Below, one piece after another: positions 34,835-45,958 of a DNA stretch of 64,000 nt (position 1 is the first letter of the stretch; each line of letters begins with the position of its first letter). This stretch comes from Cylindrodendrum hubeiense (lineage: Eukaryota > Ascomycota > Sordariomycetes > Hypocreales > Nectriaceae): NCBI GenBank assembly GCA_014621425.1, contig JAANBB010000115.1:37207-101206 (forward strand), given 5' to 3'. Both the position numbers and the translations under genes were made by a program. Under the pieces are notes generated by a model. That model was given only the letters and a program-made list of their open reading frames with translations, was not told where the DNA came from and did not search any database.

Positions 34835-37071
34835 TCATAATGAGACTTGAAGATTGTCTGTATCCATCATGTCCCAGCCCTGGATCGGCATGAACGCGTC
34901 TAGAAATAGGTCTGGCTGGCATTCTCCATAGTTGGGCTCAAACCCTAACGTCATAGAAATATCGTAATGGCCCGCAGAGCCGAATGTGGGTTCAACATTG
35001 GCCAGAGCATTGAAAGGCACCTGGTGCGTTGACGGCTGTATCGTGGCTACGATTCCTGGGTGGCTTGCTTGAGCGTTCACCTCCCAACCTTGTGTGTCGG
35101 CCATCAGCCCTTGCTGAGATCTCAATTTATTGATCTCATCGGTAACGCTGAATGTGGAGTATATATCCCGGGGCGGAACGTCCGCACTGTCAACAGCTGA
35201 CTGGGCTACTGGTGCTTCCAGGCCAATTTGCTCCCCTTCCCATGCCGAGTGTGACGGGCTTGCGTCAGTTTCCCGTTCTAGATCATGAATCATATCGAGA
35301 ATACCATTGCGGAGAATCCTTGTAGTTAGATAGATTTCCGCTGGTGTCTGTAAAATATCGTAGCATGCTTTCAGCTTGATCAGAATATCATGATTCCGAG
35401 TGCTTGGAGAAATTGGACCGAGTCGTAAATGACACTGGATGAATGAAACGCACACATTGCGAGAGAGGGATCTGTGATGAATATGTCACTACCCACGTCT
35501 ATGACCATAGCCATGATTTCAGCTACAGCTAACGCATGTTCAAGGCATTTATCGCGGCAAAGAGCAGCAAACTCGGGAGTTAGTTGGCAAAGATCTTCAG
35601 TTGACAAAGATTCCCTAAAACCAGGAACTGTGAATCTGTACATGTCGACTTGGCATTGGTGCCACCATGTGTGTAGCATGATGAAAGGTGTTCTTCTGTT
35701 GGTATAAGCTCGTAAGAAGACATTCTTTTTGTCAAACTTGAAATAGCTAGGCAGAGATTGTTGCACGGAAGCAAGTTCCTGCTCCAGACTTTCGAGTTGA
35801 GTAAGACATTGAGACAAAGGCTCACGATGATGGGTTATCGTATGAGAAAGTCTGTCACTGTTAATATCGTACGGTGAGTGAGCTGGGACTTGACTTGCCT
35901 TTGAATCCTGTCTCGGATATCCAGTACTCGGATATTGTAAGCCATGAGGCCCAGGTTTGACGGATTTTGCACCTTTGTGGTTGGCTTCAAAGGTTTTGTA
36001 ATGACGGGAATATCAAGTTCAAAGGACTTTTCGTTGCATGGTAACTGTAAGTGAATCGTAGACTTGGGGCACACTGTAAACTCGGCTCGTCCGCTTGAAT
36101 ACAGCGTATCCAGAGTGAAAATGGACCACATCAATCGTCGACGGCGTTCTTGAGTCAGGAACCCAAGCCGCCCTTCCTCGTGGTTTAGTCTCATTATATA
36201 AGCCAGCCTCGCTACTAACCCGGAAGACACCAGCATCTTGCTGAAACGCCGGGCATTGACATGGTCGAGTGTTATCAACAGGAGGGTCTCAATGTCGGAT
36301 ACTGAAGGCTCGCCCAACCGAAGAAATAGTCGGGCTTCGGCATCATGGATCCATGTTGCGGCTCGCTGCTGGGCAACCTGATCGCCTGGGGACAGGTAGT
36401 GGGAGGCAAGTCCACACATGGCTTTAAGTAGCAGTGGATCATGGGTTTCCTTCGCCAAGCGTTGATAAAAAGTGGCTCTGTGGATGAAGCCAAAACATGG
36501 TATTGGGTATACGAACTCAAACCAGGCATCGACATGCTGCTTGATGACTGATTTACTTATGTCGACCTCCCTATGTCATTTAGTCGAGGATCGCTTTCAG
36601 GAAGAAAAGACCTACGCAGTTATTGATGGGCTCACAACAGTGCTGGATACCTGCAAATCGGGCTCTAGCGCCGGAGTATCGGGTTTTAAGCCAGGGTAAA
36701 CGCAATTCAAGTTCCGATGCAAGCAGCGACCACAGGTGGGTTGGGTACCACAACACTTGCTTTTCTTGAGGCGACACTCGACGCAAGCCATGCGCACACG
36801 CCGTTTCTCCAATTGGAGATGAGCACCATCATTGCTTGGAGACCTTGGCACATCTTCGTTTACATCCGCACTGGAAAATGAGCAGACAAAGTTGAGTCGG
36901 CGACAGTTCCGACATCCTCCGGGCGTGCCATCGCAACGAACCTATGCAGTTAGCAGTTAGCAGCCGCCAAAAGAAGGATGACAGACCCACCTTGCGGTTC
37001 CGGCACTGGAAACAGATCAGGGTGCCTCTCCGTGGCCGAGACGTGGTCGAGGAAGGGTTGCGTGTCGCCAT
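34835..37071 (-). CDS. Transcription factor with two tandem Zn2Cys6 clusters; one apparent 1-nt frameshift
   Basis: Expected about 687 aa. Exons are 37071-36991, 36941-36651, 36566-35899 and 35857-34835; the third intron is GC-AG (GGCAAGT). Two complete binuclear clusters are visible: residues ~20-47 (CFQCRNRK, then VRCDGTPGGCRNC ending FVC) and ~80-107 (CVECRLKKSKC, TQPTCGRC, LNC, VYPG). The fungal-specific middle-homology region follows (LLLKAMCGLASHYL, LLITLDHVNARR, RRRRLMWSIFTLDTLYSSGR). Near 35394 the reading frame changes: the upstream frame runs through VIYDSVQFLQALG and then stops, while the downstream frame picks up NHDILIKLKACYDIL and reaches the stop at 34835. One extra base at GGAAT restores both the frame and a codon-exact total. 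A 44-nt intron starting GTCCAA would be an alternative but deletes plausible coding sequence. It is divergent from the sugar transporter. Confidence 0.8.
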
Positions 37072-37081
37072 ATTGTCGTCT

Positions 37082-37217
37082 CTCCGCCCGAGATCCTCTC
37101 ACTTCCAGAAACAGGAGAAAAGGAGTTGTGTCCTGGGAAGAAGTTGACCTTGCTCCGCCCGAGCTCCGGAGCCTTGTCCTAAATAGGGCGTCGGCCCCGT
37201 TTTTACGCTCCGCCCGA
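37082..37217 (+). promoter_or_regulatory. Three copies of CTCCGCCCGA in the bidirectional regulator/transporter promoter
   Basis: Exact copies at 37082-37091, 37153-37162 and 37208-37217, all in the same orientation, spaced 71 and 55 bp. The middle copy runs on into gctccggag and the third into cttccggcgccgg. CCG/CGG-containing repeats are the usual targets of Zn2Cys6 factors, so autoregulation plus control of the transporter is a reasonable inference. TATAAA at 37503-37508 lies upstream of the transporter start. Confidence 0.55.
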
Positions 37218-37536
37218 CTTCCGGCGCCGGGATGAACTCGTAGGAGCGGTGATTTTGCAGTCACGCGAACCTCAATTAGCTCATTTTATCAATTTCTGAC
37301 ATCCCTTGTTGATATCAGTAGGGTTATTTGCATACAACCGGTCAGGGATTGACTCAGTCCCGCCAGTGGAGAGGAGAAACCGGGGAAGGCCTCGACTCCC
37401 CTCATGACTAGTGGAGTGCATTAGTCGCTCTGTATGGGGTCCCCATGGGCGATACTCCCCACACATGGGCACATTGACCTGGATGTATACCTCCGTCAAG
37501 GATATAAACCCCAGGTCTTTCCTTCTTGACCAATGC

Positions 37537-39264
37537 ATGCCGACCCAAGACAATCAGCCCGCCATGGCTTCTAATCGGATTCTCAAGCACTTCAACGCGA
37601 CTCTCGCCCTGTCCTTTGCAGTGGTTGCCGTCTCGACATTTAACTATGGATTCGACAATTCCGGATATGCGACGACGCAAGCGATGGACGCGTTTCAGCG
37701 CCAGTTTGGAGAACTGGACTCCACAGGAGAATACACCCTGCCGCCAATGTGGCTTTCTCTGTTCAACAGCCTCAACTATATCGGATTCGGAGCAGGTGTC
37801 ATCATTGGGAGTCTTGTCAGCGCTCGCTGGGGACGGCGGTGGTGTATGTTTTCCATGAGCGCCTGGGCCTTAGTTGCGGCGACGATTGCTTTGACATCAA
37901 CAACGAGAGAGCAAATCATGGCCGGCCGAGTTCTTAATTGTAGGTCTCCAATACTTGACTCTACGGAGATATGCTGACTTTTAGATATCTACATTGGCAT
38001 GGAGTTGGCCGTCGTACCAGTTTACCAAGCGGAGATTATGCCCGCCGAAATTCGTGGCTTCGCAGTTGGATCGTACCAGTTTAGTCTCATGGTAAGGGCA
38101 TAGCTACACTAGCGAGACATGGCTAACATTCTTCAGTTTGGCACGCTCATCATGAGTTCGGTTTGCAGAGGCACCAGTACACTGGACGGCAACAAACCTT
38201 GGAGAATCCCAATAGGCTTATTCTATATTGTACCAGTAATTGTCATGGCTCTTGTCATGCTAATTCCAGAGGTTCGTCTTCCGATTAACTATGCTTCATG
38301 TTCTAACATGGACAGTCGCCTCGTTGGCTTTTGACCAAAGATAGGTCCGAAGAAGCCCACCAATCCCTGAAGAAGCTCCGGGCCGGCACCATAACCGACG
38401 CTGAGATTGACGAACAATTTGCTGCCCTCCAATACGCGTTGAAGCAGGATGTGGAAGAGGGAGCTTTCACCGAGATATTCCAGGGCGTCAACTTGAAACG
38501 AACCGCGATTGTTGTCGTCATGAACTTTTTTCAGCAAGCAACGGGCCAGGCTTTTGCCTCGACATACGGAACTATATTCATTCGGGGCATTGGAACAGTT
38601 AATCCTTTCACCATGACTATTATTAATTCTGTGGTCAATCTTTCTATGGTCTTCATCGGGCTATATCTTAATGATCGCCTTGGACGCCGGTAGGAGAATT
38701 CTACAGCTCATTAATTGCCAAGCTGACTCTTTTAGACCTCTGTTGTTGATCGGAACTGTCTGGCAATTTGCCGCCATTGTAACCATGGGGTCGTTGGGAA
38801 CCGTGGCAGACCCATCATTCGCTGTCAAGACCGGAATTGTCTCTATGCTGACAGTGTTTGCTGCCGGCTATGTGTTTGCATGGGCACCACTGAACTATGT
38901 TGTTACCACAGAAGTCCCAGCCTTACGTCTCAGGGACACTTCTCAACGTACTGCGTCCATGATCAACGTTGTGACCAGTTTTTTGGTCAACTTCAGCATC
39001 CCGTATCTGTTGTACGAGCCATATGCTGCACTTGGTTCCAAAGTTGGATTTATCTTTGCAGGCATTCTCGTTTTGGCCTTCGTGTTTGTATACTTCTGTG
39101 TCCCAGAATGCAAAGGAAAATCTTTGGAGCAAATCGATGAGATGTTCAGAAAGGGAGTCTCTCTTCGCAACTTTAGTACGTATCCTGCTACAGATTTATC
39201 TGAAGAAGGGGACAGCGAGAAGGCCAGAGAGGGGTTCACTACTGAGTTTAAAGAGAAGGCTTGA
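37537..39264 (+). CDS. MFS sugar-porter transporter (glucoside or hexose uptake)
   Basis: 515 aa with about 12 membrane segments. Exons are 37537-37939, 37985-38091, 38137-38271, 38316-38689 and 38736-39264, in phase throughout. Sugar-porter signatures are NYGFDNSGYATTQAM after the first helix, the ARWGRRW loop between helices 2 and 3, YIGMELAVVPVYQAEIMP with IRGF, PESPRWLL before the central loop (split by an intron), and NDRLGRRP between helices 8 and 9, ending PECKGKSLEQIDEMF. It imports sugars by proton symport at the plasma membrane; the substrate is unknown. The start is uncertain: ATG 37564 (MASNRIL) fits the TATAAA spacing better than the upstream in-frame 37537. Position beside an intracellular beta-glucosidase suggests a beta-glucoside substrate. 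Confidence 0.9.
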
Positions 39265-40207
39265 ATGTACCAAAGGTTATACCAGGGTATATTAAAATCG
39301 CAATCATGACTTCATGGTCAAAATTACATATGCGTTGTTAAATTAGCTGAGTGTACAACTTTACCCTTCTTCATACAAGCTCGAATCCTTTCATAAAACC
39401 CAGATGCATCGGTAAATGGAGCTACCAAAAAAAGCTTGGCTCGGATATACTTAGAGACATTATTAGAGCTCTTTTGAGTGGAGCTGTGCAAAAAGTTGGC
39501 TGCTCGTGCGACACGCAATGCCTAGAAGATGGATGAGTTCGCCGAATGTGGCACATCCTCTGTGACAAATATTGGTGGCATCCAACAATCCTTCGTCGAG
39601 CGTGGGAGATCCGTGAGTCTTTGCGACTATAATCAATTTGTCGACTAACATCGCTCTAGCACGGATATGGGTTGTGTGCATGGTACCTATGAGACGGGAG
39701 AAACTGCCACGGGGAACACCATAGCTATGCTTGCCGTTTAAGCCGTACATATGAGATTTTGAGTACTAAAGAATATGTAAATTTACCTGTACCGTTACTT
39801 GTCCGTTTTACTATCAATGAAGCAAATTTTAGAATGGTAAACGCTGGCTCTACTGTGCTTAGCTGCCAACATACAATTGGCGAGAAGTGAGGTTGCAATC
39901 CTCTCCTTGTGCTTGGCGACGGCGGTATAGTGCGTGAGTACAGCCTAGAAACTTTCTATGCGTTATTTCTGATTACCTCATTCACAATGTCTTCAAGCCG
40001 CAACGGCATGATAGTAAGGCCGAAAAGAGTGTCCAATCAAACACGGGAAAAGGCTGACTGCATTACGTGGAAGGCGTTAGGCTGATTTGGTGCGCAGCAA
40101 ATATCCAACCAATTTAAGAACCAACCCCGCCTCAACGCCGAGACAGCCTGATTCTTGTCACACTCTCACCTCTGTATCCTAAATTCCGTGCTTGGTTACC
40201 ATTAATC
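39265..40207. other. AT-rich intergenic region
   Basis: Nearly 1 kb between two + strand genes. One minus frame (39750-39463) is continuous but has no recognisable family and no support. Nothing else supported. Confidence 0.45.
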
Positions 40208-42423
40208 ATGGATCCAGCGTCTCTCGCGTTCGGTGTCGTCTCCTTGGCGATGCAGCTGGTGCAGACAGCCACAGCCATCCAAAGGTTGATCGCCACTTAT
40301 AAGTCAGCTACCAAGGAGCTTGCTAGCCTGTCAGACAACATCGAGAATATCGAGGCAATTTGCCACTCTCTCGAAGTCGCACTCACTTGTTGTGGGCAGA
40401 CCCCAAAACCATGGGATGCCATCCTGCTCAAGAAACTGCATAAGACCATGTCCGACTGCCGTAATAAGGTCTTGCCGTTACATGACCTCATCAACAAGAT
40501 CTGCAACCCTGCAAGGAAATCCAGCCCGTTTAACACCATCGGGTCTCTATTCTTACAGAATAGAGGCAAAATACAACAGTATAATGCCGGCTTAGACCAC
40601 TCACTCAAGTCACTTCATTTACAGATGACTGCAAATCTGTTGTATGTATTAAACTACGCAAAGAAGACTTCAACCTAATCTACTGTAGCGTTATGAATAT
40701 GAGGCCGCCGGCGCAACTTCATGGACCCCCCATTATCACGTCTTTGCCCAAAGATGGGCAGGGTCAGACATATAATATTGAACCTGTTGCACAACTGATC
40801 AAGTCCAGACATAAACCAGATATTGTGGAAAGTTGGAAACAAGGATGGAATTCTGTGTTCTATCTTGAAAAGACCAAAATACAGAAGAGTTTTGCAGGGC
40901 TGGATGGTTTAAGCCCCTCAATCACACAGGAAAACTTGTCGTTTCTCGCTTGCTCACCTTTGTTAGGCCTGTATGTCAGGTTATCCATAAAAAGTGGCTC
41001 TCTTAGCCCCCTATCCGTTTCAATTCAGTTTCCGCACATCATAGAAATACCCAATGGTTCACAAAGGTTTGATGGGCTCGGGTATCGACTTTGCAATGCC
41101 ATTGAGTACGACGATCTAGAAAAGATCCAAAGGCTTTTCAGCGAAGGACTTGTCACTCCCGCTACAAAATTGAAAACTGCATCATCTAATTCAGAGTCCA
41201 CATTATTTGGTGTTAGTGAGCTTTTATCAAGTACATAAATGTGCTTTACTGACATCAGGATAGTACGCCACATCAACGAAATCATTTGACGTTTGCCAAT
41301 TTTTGATACAGCAGAGCCCATATATATCAGAAGGGTGTGTATGATATTAAAACACAACAGACTCCGATAAATAATTTAAGCTAACCGATAAAACTGAATA
41401 GCAATCACATGTCCCCCGTTTTGAGGATGTATTATTCATCTGGCTCATACGACGACACAAGAATTGCACATGCCTACATTAATGTGCGGAAGAATTTGCT
41501 TGCTCCTTTTGAGTTAGGTAGGCTCTTGGGTTGCAATAATGATATAGAACTCATCAAATCTTGCATAAATGCTTGCAAGGTTTACGTTTCTAGCTGGGCA
41601 CCTTTCAACATGGTGATATGGGAACACGTTGTATATTCCTTTATGGAAAGGTATGAAGATTTCGCCGCTTATGATAAAGAAGGATGGGCATCCATCATTA
41701 CACAGGCCATGTTGAGTGGGTTGGATATCCACAACAGTATTTGGGTGATGCATTGGTACATGAAGAATGGGCTCAGCGCTTTGCATCACATCCTACGCAC
41801 ATCCGATACCACTAATAATGGTCTGGAGAACGTCCAGGCCTGGGTTGACTTATTACAACAAGCCGGTGTCGATATCCAGAGATACCTCGAGGTAGAGATT
41901 GAGCACTGTGCTTCGACTTGGGTTGAGAAGTGTACATGGGGGAATAAGAGGCAGTTGGTTGTTATTCAAGATCTAAGAGGTAGACTGCCGAGCTGGGTCG
42001 AGATATTTGCGGACTCGTGCCTTGTGCGCGAACTCTTTGCCGAATTTCCTCACCTGAGGCAAAACAGCTCCTTTATCAAAAGAGATCGGTGGTATGTTGC
42101 CCCATGACGACACCAAGCCTGGAAATATATTTGCTTGACGAAATGGTCTCACGCTCACCAGTTCTAGGAAAAATCGTGCCCCATACAGTTATCCTATCTA
42201 CCTACCGCTCGATCGATCAGACGAGCAGCTGCTGAGAAACAAGGGAAAGTATATCCAGCTTACTGAATGGGAGGAAACGAAACTGACGGGGCTTGATCGA
42301 GCATGCGATCTCATGGATAGTCGGTTCGAGCGCAAGCAGGCCAGGAAGATGCAAAAGACTGGTTATGTAAAAAGCTTGAAGCTCAAAATTCGAATGCCTG
42401 GAGCTTGGGTTGAGGAGTATTGA
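40208..42423 (+). CDS. STAND-N-type (Fungal_N) protein with one visible ankyrin-like unit
   Basis: 657 aa from five exons: 40208-40641, 40689-41211, 41264-41334, 41402-42091 and 42168-42423. The 71-nt third exon is short, but all phases agree. The N-terminus MDPASLAFGVVSLAMQLVQT with the following heptad-like helix is the type found at the head of fungal STAND/NLR-like proteins (PF17111 group). There is no P-loop (GxxxxGKS) and no NACHT or NB-ARC segment. Exon 3 gives SFDVCQFLIQQSPYISEG, an ankyrin-like helix-turn pattern. The C-terminus ends with an RKQARKMQKTG-rich tail and KLKIRMPGAWVEEY. A role in self/non-self or signal recognition is only suggested by the N-domain. The next + strand sequence, about 490 bp on, is a transporter pseudogene. 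Confidence 0.72.
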
Positions 42424-42914
42424 AACTGTTGAGGTGCGAGTGTGAGAAGCAACTTGAGGCGTATCATAGTTGGGAGTAGAACTGGTCCTAGAGATTGTCC
42501 ATATGACAAAGTTTGATGGAGGCCAATGTCAACATCTAATAGTAAATCAAGCCTAGACGTTAGAGTGCTCAAATTTATCATATTCTCTACTCTCTCGATG
42601 ACAATAAATACCTTGTAGTTCCGTTCTTCTACAAGCCAATTGTTATTCATTGTCGAAGCCGGTTGCTCAATTGAGCCATCACTAGGACAGAACTTAAAAT
42701 GCATCTCCAGATGCCAAAATCTGTCCCTTATTTCTTGGGTGGCCACTTACACTTGCCGTGAAATTGGAGAACTAGCCAGAAAGTCCACGTCATTTCGGCC
42801 ACTGAACCATAGTCTGCTGGCAAATGCTCCTGTTCCATCAATCTGGCATATCACCACAGTCATCTCCACTTTCGCGAAAATGATTGCATAGGCTATTTCC
42901 CACACTAAACCATT
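42424..42914. other. Intergenic region
   Basis: About 490 bp; a minus frame (42746-42363) has no recognisable family. Nothing supported. Confidence 0.4.
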
Positions 42915-43285
42915 ATGGCTACTACGACTATTATTGCTACTGAGCTCCCACGCAGCGAACAGCTAAAAGATGACGTTGAGCTTCGAACCAAAGGGCTAAC
43001 CGTCGAATCGAACCATGATCAGGTGCCAGGGTATTCGAAATTCAACAACGTCCAGAAACGCTCAATCACCAAATTCCTCGCCTTCTGTGCGTAATTGCGG
43101 CCATCTCGGCGGCCAGGATTATCGCTACAATCTCTGAAATCGTAACCATCTTTGAAACGACAGCGCCAATCATAAACATGAGACATTGCAATCTACTTGG
43201 TGTCTATGGACTTCATCCTGTCTTTGGGCCCATCAGCTGACATCTTTGGCCGCCGACCGGGAAGCATTTGCAACACAGCCAAAAC
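42915..43285 (+). pseudogene. Decayed 5' fragment of an MFS drug:H+ antiporter-like gene
   Basis: An ATG opens MATTTIIATELPRSEQL and reaches KRSITKFLAFCA, the usual entry into the first helix of DHA-type MFS transporters. A TAA at 43092 then ends the frame. One base over, coding resumes as IAAISAARIIATISEIVTIF, and after a further shift as AIYLVSMDFILSLG with ADIFGRRP, the conserved helix 2 and loop 2-3 motif. Homology ends soon after; the remaining ten helices are absent. Frameshifts, stop and truncation make this a dead fragment, not an intron-containing gene. Confidence 0.75.
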
Positions 43286-44080
43286 GCCTTAACATTTTAC
43301 AGGTATAGCTTGGCAGCACGTTCGTGTTCTCTCTCTAATAACAGATCCACAAACTGGGTCACACTAACTCCAGTCAAGATGTTGGGATATTTATTGATGA
43401 AAATTGAGAGTGTGGTATGTTTGGTAGTGGTTATCCTTCTGCTCAGTGACTCAAGTTCCTACAGTCTAGATGTCGGAGCGGGACGGCATCATGCCGCAGG
43501 CATAAGAAGGCCACAGTTAAACGGCCAGCCACGGCCCACGGGTTTGATGAAAGCAAGGTGGCTGAAATCTTCCTTGTTGTAGCAGTGGATCAATAGCCTT
43601 GTTACCTTAGGCAAATCCTCATGTCAGATGCACAGAATTTGACACACAACGACCTTCATTTACTCGCTTCGCCTATAGCTTTCTTATCTTCCTTCGCCAC
43701 CGAAACTTTTCTCTTTGAGGTTTTCGAGGAGACGCTTGACCAGGTTTAGTTTTGACAAACGAGAGTCAATCATGAACTCGAAGCCCAAGGAAACCTTCCA
43801 ATGTAAAGTTGAATATGTCCATTTGAACAGCTTTGCTAGTAAATATATATCTCTTTGCAAAGCAAATTTTCGACAGGTTTCAGATATTGAGTAGGAGAGG
43901 CGTAAATGAATATCACGTGATCGTTGTGTTAGTTCCACAGCCACAGTTCTTCAAATGACCTCAGCTCCCCGCCAGACACTCCTCATTTTTTCTCCCTGCT
44001 AGCCTCTTTTGTCACCTACAAACACTCACATCTGGATCCTTCCAGACAAGGTGGTTTCCCTTGGGCTAGCGTCCAGAAAT
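43286..44080. other. Intergenic region with a leader-like segment resembling the F-box gene upstream region
   Basis: No gene supported. 43630-43658 and 43687-43706 match, in order and with similar spacing, two segments just upstream of the F-box/ankyrin gene (55133-55161 and 55215-55233). It may be a remnant of a related gene's promoter. ATCACGTGAT occurs at 43913-43922. Confidence 0.5.
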
Positions 44081-45878
44081 ATGCCTGCAATACGAAAAAT
44101 ACCGGAGAGCAAAAGACGGTCGCGCACTGGATGCTTGCCTTGTCGAAAACGTCGAAGAAAATGTAAGCCACCCGGTCTGGCCTTTTGTTCGAACTGTTTG
44201 CGATCCAAAGAGCCACAAGATCTTGATGCAAATACTTGTTCTTTTTAAATAATAGAGTCTAACATTAGACGAAGGTGATGAGAAAAGGCCAGAATGCGGG
44301 AATTGTGAAGCTAGGAGCGTAACATGCGAATATTCAGAATGGGCATTCGTACCCGGAATGCGTCCCTCGTTGAGCAATAAGGCTACCCCCCAGAATGAAA
44401 ATGAAGATACCGCAGAATCTCCTACGGTTGGTCGCTCTTCCACTTTGTAGGCCTCTACTAACTTCAGGTTTCAGTTTGTTCATAACGATCTGCAAAGTTC
44501 ACTGGATCTGCCTGCAGGCGATTCCCCACAAAGTGCTATATACTCAGTGACGGCGGATACTACTAGAAACCTAGCGTTCGATAATTCCCCAGTCGCCACG
44601 CTTGTGTCTCATCACGAGTTGAGGAGTGACAGCCAGATCCTCACGCCTTCAAAATGGAATGGATCTATCGCCTCTGAAGACAGCCAATGCAACAAACAAA
44701 GAGCGATGCATTGTTTCTGCTACAAACTAGTACCTTGGATAGAGTCAAATGCTCCTAAATCCTCATTCGGTTCCAAAATCATGGCTTTAGCACAAGAGAA
44801 GCCAGTCATAATGGATGCCGTTATTTACCTTGGAAGACGCCAAGCCAGGCGCACCGAACCTACTAGCGAAGAGGCCCAATTATTACGAGATATACAGGAT
44901 CGACTTCTGTTGGAAACCACCTTTATTACGGATGTCGGACAATCATTGCTTGCCCTTGGTGACCTATTTAGCGCCGGCTCATCGAGGTGGACAAGATTCC
45001 GTCTCTACCACACGCAACCGGATACACCAATCCAAACCTTCGAAGACATGGATGAACCTCTCAAAACATTGCTGCGATTTCACATCAAAATTGGTATGTC
45101 ACATCTCTGCACTTTCACTTGGAAAACGCTGACCTGCAAAGACCTCGCTACAACTCTGATAAGCAACAAGCCGCCATCAATGAAACTCCCGCTGTCTCCG
45201 AATATATGCCTCCCCAGCACGTCTTTTTCACTCACGAAGATGTACGATTCATGCTTATTATGCCTCTTCGAATGTCTTCGGTTGATTCACTTCGAGCTTA
45301 TACCGCTCTTGACAGATCCGCCCGACGTGCAATCAGCAGTTCGAGAGTCATACTCGTTAAAATGGGCGGTGTGGTCCAACCTATGGACACGCTGCATGCA
45401 ATGGTTTCAAGACCGACCCTCGGAAATGGAGCCAGTCCTGGAGAGTCCAAACGTCGATATCAACGGGGCCATGACTCAAAATTCGCCATTCCCGGCGGAC
45501 ATTTACACCAGCGCGAATTCATTACAAGCCAACCTCACTATGCACCTATCATCCCTTCTTCTCCTTGCTTACAAGCCACGACTGGTTAAATTATCGAGGG
45601 TCCCGCATCGTCTTATTTCACGAAGCTGGCACACCCAGAAAATCGCCAGGCTGGCAGTATGGAACAACTTCCCAGAGCAGTGGGACCCTATTGTTCTGGC
45701 TGCTCTGCTTCGAGTTGCAAGTGAAATGACACATGCTTCTCAACAAGAAACGCTATTGTTATGCTTTAAACGGTTCACAGCTGCAACAAAAATCCCCTTG
45801 GACGATGAAATTAGAACTCTACAATCGTACTGGCATTCATCGAGTCATAGTAGTCCACCTAATATGTTCCAGCCCTGA
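44081..45878 (+). CDS. Zn2Cys6 transcription factor with fungal-specific domain
   Basis: 535 aa in my model: exons 44081-44174, 44269-44426, 44475-45093 and 45142-45878, in phase. The zinc cluster is GCLPCRKRRRKC + KPPDEGDEKRPECGNC + SVTCEYSEW, with a 12-residue C3-C4 spacing inside the allowed range. This requires the donor G|GTCTGG. The stronger-looking donor T|GTAAGC a few bases earlier would replace the third cysteine with tyrosine and break the cluster, so I prefer the weaker donor. The 48-nt fourth-exon intron is a multiple of three and could be retained. The C-terminal part has LCLFECLRLIHFELIPL, WSNLWTRCMQWFQDRP, LQANLTMHLSSLLLLAYKPR and FPEQWDPIVLAALL, typical of a fungal C6-factor family. 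It converges on the ribokinase gene 80 bp away. Confidence 0.8.
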
Positions 45879-45958
45879 TGGCTTAGGCCGGGTTATTTCA
45901 CAGCAACGAGGAAAAGGAACGGATGTGGTCAGGGAAATTATTCAACTCTTTACCTACG

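Noticed and set aside
39463..39750. 95-codon minus-strand frame with somewhat protein-like composition
   Set aside because: No recognised motif or usable splice sites; could be a gene relic, but evidence is too weak to list.
40208..42423. Possibility that the STAND-N/ankyrin gene is a frameshifted pseudogene
   Set aside because: First reading suggested shifts near 41212-41400, but a GTTAGT donor at 41212, a 71-nt exon and a GTGTGT donor at 41335 restore every phase.
44081..44248. Read-through of the first intron of the C6 gene giving CKPPGLAFCSNCLRSKE
   Set aside because: Mimics a zinc cluster (extra Cys residues) but ends at a stop within 56 codons and lacks the downstream domain; splicing gives the complete factor.
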